In this document: in pieces, positions 28,851 through 32,151 of the stretch
Position numbering within the stretch: position 1 is the stretch's first letter
Layout: every line of letters starts with the position of its first letter
Made by a program: the position numbers and the translations under genes
IMG/VR virus record: IMGVR_UViG_3300005581_000075
Span: 1-32,151 of that record
Length of the DNA: 32,151 nucleotides
Direction: 5' to 3' (one strand)
Source of the DNA: a virus
The notes under the pieces: generated by a model
Told to the model about the DNA's origin: nothing
What the model saw: the letters and a program-made list of their open reading frames with translations, nothing else
The model's database searches: none

Positions 28851-29256
28851 TTTCTTTGTGTTTTGCCATGTCGCCAGTGACGACAAAAGGCTTATCCCAT
28901 CGACCAATGCGCAAATTAACGTAATGGCCGACATCAAAATAGTCTCTCTGTGTGTCGCTGCGGTCGTAATTGTCGGTGTTTAGCGCCCTCAAAATGGACT
29001 CAAAAACATCAGCGACACATTCGTCGGCAATTTGTGACCTGCAATAATAATTGCTTACTTCGATATCTGTGGCCGTTTCAGGATTGAAATATTCGCTTGC
29101 TTTGAAGGCGCGGATAAGATCTAAAGGCGCTGACTTTATTGTCATGCAAATAGTCATTTTGTCGCGAACAGAAAGGCTATATTTCCAGCCACTAGGCACG
29201 ACCTTTTTAAGTTCGGCTGCAATTTTTGCTTTGTCTTCTTGTGATACCCATGCCAT
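28837..29256 (-). CDS. Conserved mobile-element protein of unknown function (139 aa)
   Basis: 'DKAKIAAELKKVVPSGWKYS', 'LSVRDKMTICMTIKS', an alpha-helical middle, and 'YVNLRIGRWDKPFVVTG' form a pattern found in proteins of many phages and plasmids, without a known role. The start has AGGAG eight bases upstream, and a promoter element lies at 29328-29354. Confidence 0.7.
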   Translation of the reverse strand: MAWVSQEDKAKIAAELKKVVPSGWKYSLSVRDKMTICMTIKSAPLDLIRAFKASEYFNPETATDIEVSNYYCRSQIADECVADVFESILRALNTDNYDRSDTQRDYFDVGHYVNLRIGRWDKPFVVTGDMAKHKENATT

Positions 29257-29327
29257 GATTTTTGCTCCTATCAGGATTCCAGGTGCCGCCTGGGCGGTGG
29301 AAGCGTTGCGCTGTCCATAGGTATTAA

Positions 29328-29354
29328 TGGATATGCTTAATCAAGCAATGTCAA
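29328..29354 (-). promoter_or_regulatory. Accessory promoter element, copy 1
   Basis: Minus strand: TTGACA (29354-29349), 15-base spacer containing CTTGATTAAGCA, then TATCCA (29333-29328). The same layout recurs at 30081 and 30751. It would drive the gene at 29256. The short spacer is unusual for sigma-70 and may mean regulation. Confidence 0.6.
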
Positions 29355-29557
29355 GGCATTTTTGAGGCAAATTTGCGGGCTTTTTTTGCCTCTGCCGCGA
29401 CTAGCTCACGCACCCGATCCATGCCGATCAGCAGCACATCGGACCAGCCCGAATCAGTCCAGCGCATGGCGTGATTCTTCATGCGCTCACCGGTGGCTGA
29501 TTTCGGCTTCGGGCCTGAGTTAGGGCGTGCGCCTCCGTGTTGTTTTTGTTCAGTCAT
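29351..29557 (-). CDS. Small hypothetical protein with GARP-type start (68 aa)
   Basis: The product begins MTEQKQHGGARPNSGPKPKS, then 'ERMKNHAMRWTDSGWSDVL' and a basic helix. The 'GGARP..GPKP' opening is common in small phage and plasmid proteins, often DNA-binding. ATGA overlap with the upstream gene. Its stop overlaps the -35 box of promoter element 1. Confidence 0.7.
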   Translation of the reverse strand: MTEQKQHGGARPNSGPKPKSATGERMKNHAMRWTDSGWSDVLLIGMDRVRELVAAEAKKARKFASKMP

Positions 29558-29772
29558 TGCGCCCTAACAGACGAGTAAACGCCTTCTGCCAGAGAGCGAC
29601 GAATTGCCGCGCCTTCTTCAGTAGCAGCCAGCGTGCTATTCATCAGCTCACGATCTCTGTCCAAAACGGCTTTCCCAGCTTCCTCCAAGCTCAAGCCGGT
29701 GGCTAGAAAAGGAATCATTCGGGCCATAAATTGAGCGGCTTGGTGGGTATTAATGCAGTCGGCACTTGTCAC
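29554..29772 (-). CDS. Small helical protein with GTG start (72 aa)
   Basis: The frame is 'INTHQAAQFMARMIPFLATG', 'LEEAGKAVLDRDRELMNSTL', 'GAAIRRSLAEGVYSSVRAQ', all helical. I accept the GTG at 29772 because AGAGCAAA stands upstream, like the GGAGCAAA leaders of neighbours; an ATG at 29727 is an alternative. Unknown function. Confidence 0.6.
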   Translation of the reverse strand: MTSADCINTHQAAQFMARMIPFLATGLSLEEAGKAVLDRDRELMNSTLAATEEGAAIRRSLAEGVYSSVRAQ

Positions 29773-29796
29773 GGTCTTTGCTCTTGTTTGTTTAGT

Positions 29797-29821
29797 GGTT
29801 ATTTCCGTTTTGGAAATAACC
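29797..29821. promoter_or_regulatory. Perfect 10-bp inverted repeat, candidate operator
   Basis: GGTTATTTCC and GGAAATAACC flank a five-base centre. It sits between the stop of the upstream minus gene (29825) and the start of the next (29772). There is no T-run on either side, so an operator is likelier than a terminator. Confidence 0.6.
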
Positions 29822-29824
29822 TAT

Positions 29825-30031
29825 TCATGGTTGAGAAACAAATCCAAGAAATTCACCTTTGTGAAACTTATGGAACAGTACTCTCTCTATTGCCTCCATG
29901 CGCAGCCCACGAACAGTGGTGCCAAAAATACCAGTTTGCACCGTGTCTCGGCCAACTGTGTAAGTTTGTCCATTCAATAGAATTGTGTCGCCTACTGTGA
30001 GATCAGCCGGTTTTGCTGTTTCAGTTCCCAT
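29825..30031 (-). CDS. Small beta-rich protein (68 aa), unknown function
   Basis: The product begins MGTETAKPADLTVGDTILLN and has 'GQTYTVGRDTVQTGIFG', an SH3-like beta pattern. The start at 30031 has AGGAG followed by CAAACACA. The longer frame from 30097 would include the promoter and is rejected. It is served by promoter element 2. Confidence 0.65.
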   Translation of the reverse strand: MGTETAKPADLTVGDTILLNGQTYTVGRDTVQTGIFGTTVRGLRMEAIERVLFHKFHKGEFLGFVSQP

Positions 30032-30080
30032 TGTGTTTGCTCCTGTTTGCGGCCAGCACCTTGCTGCCCATGAGTAGTAA

Positions 30081-30107
30081 CGTATATGCGCATTCAAGTG
30101 TTGTCAA
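30081..30107 (-). promoter_or_regulatory. Accessory promoter element, copy 2
   Basis: Minus strand: TTGACA (30107-30102), 15-base spacer with CTTGAATGCGCA, then TATACG (30086-30081). The predicted start is near 30074, about 42 bases before the gene at 30031. It overlaps the end of the upstream gene. Confidence 0.65.
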
Positions 30108-30348
30108 GTAATTCCGCTAACAATTCATCTTCTGACATTTCGTCATTCGCGCTAATTTTGTTAGCGGCTGCGACTGAGTAACCAGTTTTGCGCAACTGGC
30201 GCAAAGTCTGATCGAGGTGGGCTGTAAAAATCTTGCCTGTGCCGTCGTTCCGCTTCGCCAGTTCAGCCCATGCCGCATAGCCCGCTGATGTTTCCGGCAG
30301 AAACAAGGTAAACAGGCCGGATTTTTTGTATGTAAGGTCTGATTTCAT
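30094..30348 (-). CDS. Small hypothetical protein (84 aa)
   Basis: The product has 'YKKSGLFTLFLPETSAGYAA', 'GKIFTAHLDQTLRQLRKTGY' and an acidic tail 'EMSEDELLAELLDNT'. It looks like a compact alpha/beta domain, not recognised. The ATG at 30348 overlaps the stop of the gene before it (ATGA). Confidence 0.65.
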   Translation of the reverse strand: MKSDLTYKKSGLFTLFLPETSAGYAAWAELAKRNDGTGKIFTAHLDQTLRQLRKTGYSVAAANKISANDEMSEDELLAELLDNT

Positions 30349-30509
30349 GCTGCTGCCTTTGCCCGAAGTTCGGTGTAAAGCTCATCTATCAAGCACTCGT
30401 ACCAGCCAGGGCCGAACACATAGCCGAATGCCTGTTCAATCGTCGCGCCACTGTTGATGTATGACAGCAGGCGTGCGGAGATGATGGCGTTTTTTTCTGT
30501 TGTGGTCAT
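30345..30509 (-). CDS. Small helical protein (54 aa)
   Basis: The product begins MTTTEKNAIISARLLSYIN and has 'YVFGPGWYECLIDELYTEL'. CGGAGCAAACAAC precedes the ATG. The long upstream extension of the frame is Arg/His-rich out-of-frame sequence and is rejected. Confidence 0.65.
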   Translation of the reverse strand: MTTTEKNAIISARLLSYINSGATIEQAFGYVFGPGWYECLIDELYTELRAKAAA

Positions 30510-30529
30510 GTTGTTTGCTCCGGCTGGTT

Positions 30530-30709
30530 TCATGCGGAAAGTTTGGCAATGTATGCGCCGGTCGATTTTTTGGCGGCGTTCAAGGTGGCGAAGTGGCGGC
30601 CTTTGTAGCCGTGGATCACGTTTTCTTGCCCATCCCTGTCGATGCGGACTATCGACGCGTAAAACTCGCCGTCTTTGTTGCGGGTGATGCGGGATTCGTA
30701 TTTGCTCAT
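30530..30709 (-). CDS. Small basic beta-rich protein (59 aa)
   Basis: The product begins MSKYESRITRNKDGEF and has 'ASIVRIDRDGQENVIHGYKG', then 'ATLNAAKKSTGAYIAKL'. Short beta hairpins followed by a helix recall small DUF-type plasmid and phage proteins. CGGAGCAAACACA lies just before the ATG. Promoter element 3 lies 42 bases upstream of the ATG. Confidence 0.65.
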   Translation of the reverse strand: MSKYESRITRNKDGEFYASIVRIDRDGQENVIHGYKGRHFATLNAAKKSTGAYIAKLSA

Positions 30710-30750
30710 TGTGTTTGCTCCGTTTGGTTGCATGTTGTCGATGTATGTAC

Positions 30751-30777
30751 TGTATATGCGCATTCAAGACAATGCAA
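30751..30777 (-). promoter_or_regulatory. Accessory promoter element, copy 3
   Basis: Minus strand: TTGCAT (30777-30772), 15-base spacer with CTTGAATGCGCA, then TATACA (30756-30751). Seventeen bases, CTTGAATGCGCATATAC, are identical to copy 2. It faces away from the promoter of the Q-like gene. Confidence 0.65.
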
Positions 30778-30805
30778 GCACTTTTTCAACTCGTTTGATT
30801 GATTC

Positions 30806-30835
30806 TTGCTATCAGTTTTGATGCTGTTGTAAAAT
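30806..30835 (+). promoter_or_regulatory. Possible promoter of the Q-like gene
   Basis: TTGCTA and TAAAAT are separated by 18 bases, with a predicted start near 30842. The region up to 30905 holds no other gene. Confidence 0.45.
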
Positions 30836-30905
30836 CGCGCCCGATAAGCGCGTCGGCAAAGCATCGATATCGCATCAGGGCACTACGGGGCGAAAGTCGT
30901 GAAAC

Positions 30906-31412
30906 TTGAAAATCGTAGAAAGATACGCAAGCGCGATCCGCAGCAGCAACCTTCGCAGCATCGAGCGCACAAACTTCAGTGATTTAGATGTAATTGGCGC
31001 GGTTGGCCTTGCGTCTAAGACTGACTACCTCGGGGCGCTATTGCTGCGCTTTGAGCTTGGCGACAACAAAGCCGCACGCGAATGTGCAGGCCGCATGGCG
31101 CACAGGGCAACGGTTCAATTTCCTAAGCTGCACCCGCGTACAGCCGTGGACATTGCATCGGCACTGCTCGCATTCACCCGCTCAGACGTTTGCACCGACT
31201 GCAATGGCCTAGGCAGCAGAGTCATAGAGGGCACACCGGTCCTTGAGAAAGCGGAATGCCAAACATGCCGGGGCACGGGAAAGAAACGCATCGATAGGCA
31301 GTTCGCAAAGGAACACATGCCTGTGGTTGACTGGATGAACGCATGGATCAGCAGGGCGAAACACGAGGCAGCGTTGGTCAGTGCAGAAAAGATTGGAGCC
31401 TTGAATGAGTAA
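30906..31412 (+). CDS. Q-like late antitermination protein (168 aa)
   Basis: Two zinc pairs, 'CTDCNGLG' (Cys96, Cys99) and 'CQTCRGTGKK' (Cys118, Cys121), sit in a DnaJ-like finger as in the phage antitermination protein Q family (phage 82/21 types). A helical N-terminus and a C-terminal helix ('MNAWISRAKHEAALVSAE') complete it. The protein should bind at the late promoter just downstream and make RNA polymerase ignore terminators. The TTG at 30906 is the first start after an in-frame stop; the ribosome-binding site is weak. Confidence 0.85.
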   Translation: MKIVERYASAIRSSNLRSIERTNFSDLDVIGAVGLASKTDYLGALLLRFELGDNKAARECAGRMAHRATVQFPKLHPRTAVDIASALLAFTRSDVCTDCNGLGSRVIEGTPVLEKAECQTCRGTGKKRIDRQFAKEHMPVVDWMNAWISRAKHEAALVSAEKIGALNE

Positions 31413-31584
31413 TGATTCAACGCTAATGTTCCATGCGCACCTGGTGATTGCAAACGTGTGGATGGCTGCGGAATATGTTGGCGGGGCCTCATTCCTTACC
31501 AAGTCGATGGCGGCGGCGTCTCTTGTTATGTGCGCACTCCATTTCTACGAAATATGTAGGCGCTGGTGGCGCAATATTCACTGA
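31405..31584 (+). CDS. Small hydrophobic protein after Q (59 aa)
   Basis: The product begins MSNDSTLMFHAHLVIANVW and has 'KSMAAASLVMCALHFYEICR', two moderately hydrophobic helices. It overlaps the end of the Q-like gene by eight bases and has GGAGCC upstream, so it is likely co-translated. Function unknown. Confidence 0.6.
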   Translation: MSNDSTLMFHAHLVIANVWMAAEYVGGASFLTKSMAAASLVMCALHFYEICRRWWRNIH

Positions 31585-31613
31585 TTGCCTAGCCGCCGAA
31601 TATGTGCTATCGT
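31585..31613 (+). promoter_or_regulatory. Candidate late promoter (pR'-like)
   Basis: TTGCCT (31585-31590) and TATCGT (31608-31613) are 17 bases apart, with TG one base before the -10 (extended -10). It lies directly after the Q operon and about 90 bases before a terminator, as lambda pR' does. Confidence 0.6.
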
Positions 31614-31629
31614 TTCGTCGCTCGATATA

Positions 31630-31681
31630 GCCGAGGTGTTCTCGGCCAAACATAAAAGAGAGCAGCGCACTAGAAGCTGCT
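31630..31681 (+). promoter_or_regulatory. Structured late leader with two hairpins
   Basis: GCCGAG/CTCGGC with loop GTGTT (31630-31646) and AGCAGC/GCTGCT with a nine-base loop (31661-31681) fill the leader between the late promoter and its terminator. The leader might help Q loading or pausing. Confidence 0.5.
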
Positions 31682-31701
31682 GCATGCTCTAAACAAACAC
31701 A

Positions 31702-31726
31702 AGCCACCCTCACCTGGTGGCTTTTT
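31702..31726 (+). terminator. Leader terminator of the late operon (tR'-like)
   Basis: Stem GCCACC/GGTGGC, loop CTCACCT, five T. It would block late transcription until the Q-like protein acts. The remaining gap to the HNH gene shows repeated ACGTG words (CACGTGACGTGGGACGTGC) but no other clear signal. Confidence 0.85.
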
Positions 31727-31831
31727 GCATTTCCGAAACGCAGGGCAAGCGGTTACACCCACATGGGCCGCATCACGTGACGTGGGACGTGCACTGTCGA
31801 GTCTCCTAGACACTGCGGCGGGCACGTGAAC

Positions 31832-32113
31832 ATGAAGCAGGAACCTAAGCGCATCACAGGCAGAGCGCTACAGCGGCGCAGGCTGACGGTGTGGAGCGCT
31901 AATCCTCACTGCGCTATGTGCAGCAGGTTGGTTGCATTCCCTCATGGCTTCGAGCTAGACCACATCACACCGTTACATAAGGGTGGCGAGGACACAGCGG
32001 ATAACTGCCAGGTGTTGTGCGCCCCCAATGGATGCCACGACATCAAGACACGAACGGATCTAGGACAAGCTGAGCGGGTGCAGTTTGACCAACAGGGCCG
32101 AGTCGTGTGGTAG
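31832..32113 (+). CDS. HNH endonuclease, terminase-associated type (93 aa)
   Basis: The product has 'HCAMC' (Cys27, Cys30), 'ELDHITPLHKGGEDTADNCQ' with catalytic Asp43-His44 and Asn58, and 'LCAPNGCHDIKT' (Cys63, Cys68, His69), a complete HNH fold with a zinc site. Small HNH proteins directly upstream of terminase genes assist cos cleavage in HK97-like phages. The start is ATG 31832, or GTG two codons earlier; no strong ribosome-binding site is seen. Terminase would lie beyond the right edge. Confidence 0.9.
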   Translation: MKQEPKRITGRALQRRRLTVWSANPHCAMCSRLVAFPHGFELDHITPLHKGGEDTADNCQVLCAPNGCHDIKTRTDLGQAERVQFDQQGRVVW

Positions 32114-32151
32114 GGGGCGGTTCAAAAGTCTAGGCGGTAGCGTTGGGAAAC

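Noticed and set aside
30744-30765. LexA-like box (CTGTATAT...) near promoter element 3
   Set aside because: The second half-site (ACAG) is missing, and the other two promoter copies lack the first half, so SOS control is not supported.
30510-30767. Upstream extension of the 54-aa protein at 30345
   Set aside because: The extension is Arg/His/Pro-rich shadow sequence over the gene at 30530 and its promoter.
1-32151. CRISPR array, diversity-generating retroelement, transposase or insertion sequence
   Set aside because: No spaced repeat array, reverse transcriptase, template/variable repeat pair or transposase pattern was seen.

Overview
The window looks like most of the genome of a tailed, lambda-like siphovirus (or prophage) of a Gram-negative host. 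A Burkholderiales/Comamonadaceae-type betaproteobacterium is my inference, from the style of several small conserved phage proteins and the Rz/Rz1 spanin pair; no host gene, tRNA, rRNA or insertion sequence is visible. Terminase, portal, protease and major capsid genes are absent. The left edge begins just after where a capsid gene normally lies and the right edge ends at the HNH gene that usually precedes terminase, so the window fits a circular or permuted genome opened inside its head genes.

Layout, left to right. (1) 1-5.4 kb, plus: end of an AP2/HNH-type gene, a 76-aa head-region protein, two spike-like proteins sharing an N-terminal domain (one beta-helix-like, one SGNH esterase), then the head-tail connector, head closure, gp10-like and DUF3168 genes. 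(2) 5.5-13.5 kb, plus: major tail protein, tail assembly chaperone with a lambda G/GT-type -1 frameshift, tape measure, tail-tip and fibre genes. (3) 13.5-16.1 kb, plus: an exported cysteine-rich protein, two holin-like membrane proteins, a GH108-type endolysin and nested Rz/Rz1. (4) 16.1-20.7 kb, minus: early operon with, in transcription order, seven small ATGA-coupled genes, a structured non-coding stretch, then a small ORF, Sak4-like ATPase, an SSB-tailed partner, Gp157, a Lar-like protein and others. (5) 20.70-20.84 kb: divergent promoters with two matching operators. (6) 20.8-28.6 kb, plus: Cro-like regulator, HNH protein, replication gene with internal iterons, DnaB helicase, ParB-like protein, CCHC knuckle, MazG-like protein, VRR-NUC nuclease and YbcO-like protein. 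(7) 28.7-30.8 kb, minus: accessory small genes fed by three copies of one promoter element. (8) 30.9-32.1 kb, plus: Q-like antiterminator, late promoter and leader, terminator, HNH gene.

How it works together (inference from lambda logic): the operator region sets early transcription left (recombination) and right (replication). Rightward transcription ends in a Q-like gene. Q would act at the late promoter just downstream, letting polymerase pass the leader terminator and then the many intrinsic terminators that punctuate the structural genes. No integrase, excisionase or full-length CI repressor is seen, so lysogeny is not demonstrated by this window.

Most unusual points: a duplicated spike cassette that carries a copy of the start of the connector gene; a strong terminator inside a signal-peptide coding region; divergent promoters whose predicted start points fall on start codons; a structured element with complementary hairpin loops; a repeated promoter element ahead of accessory genes; and several genes under 60 codons.
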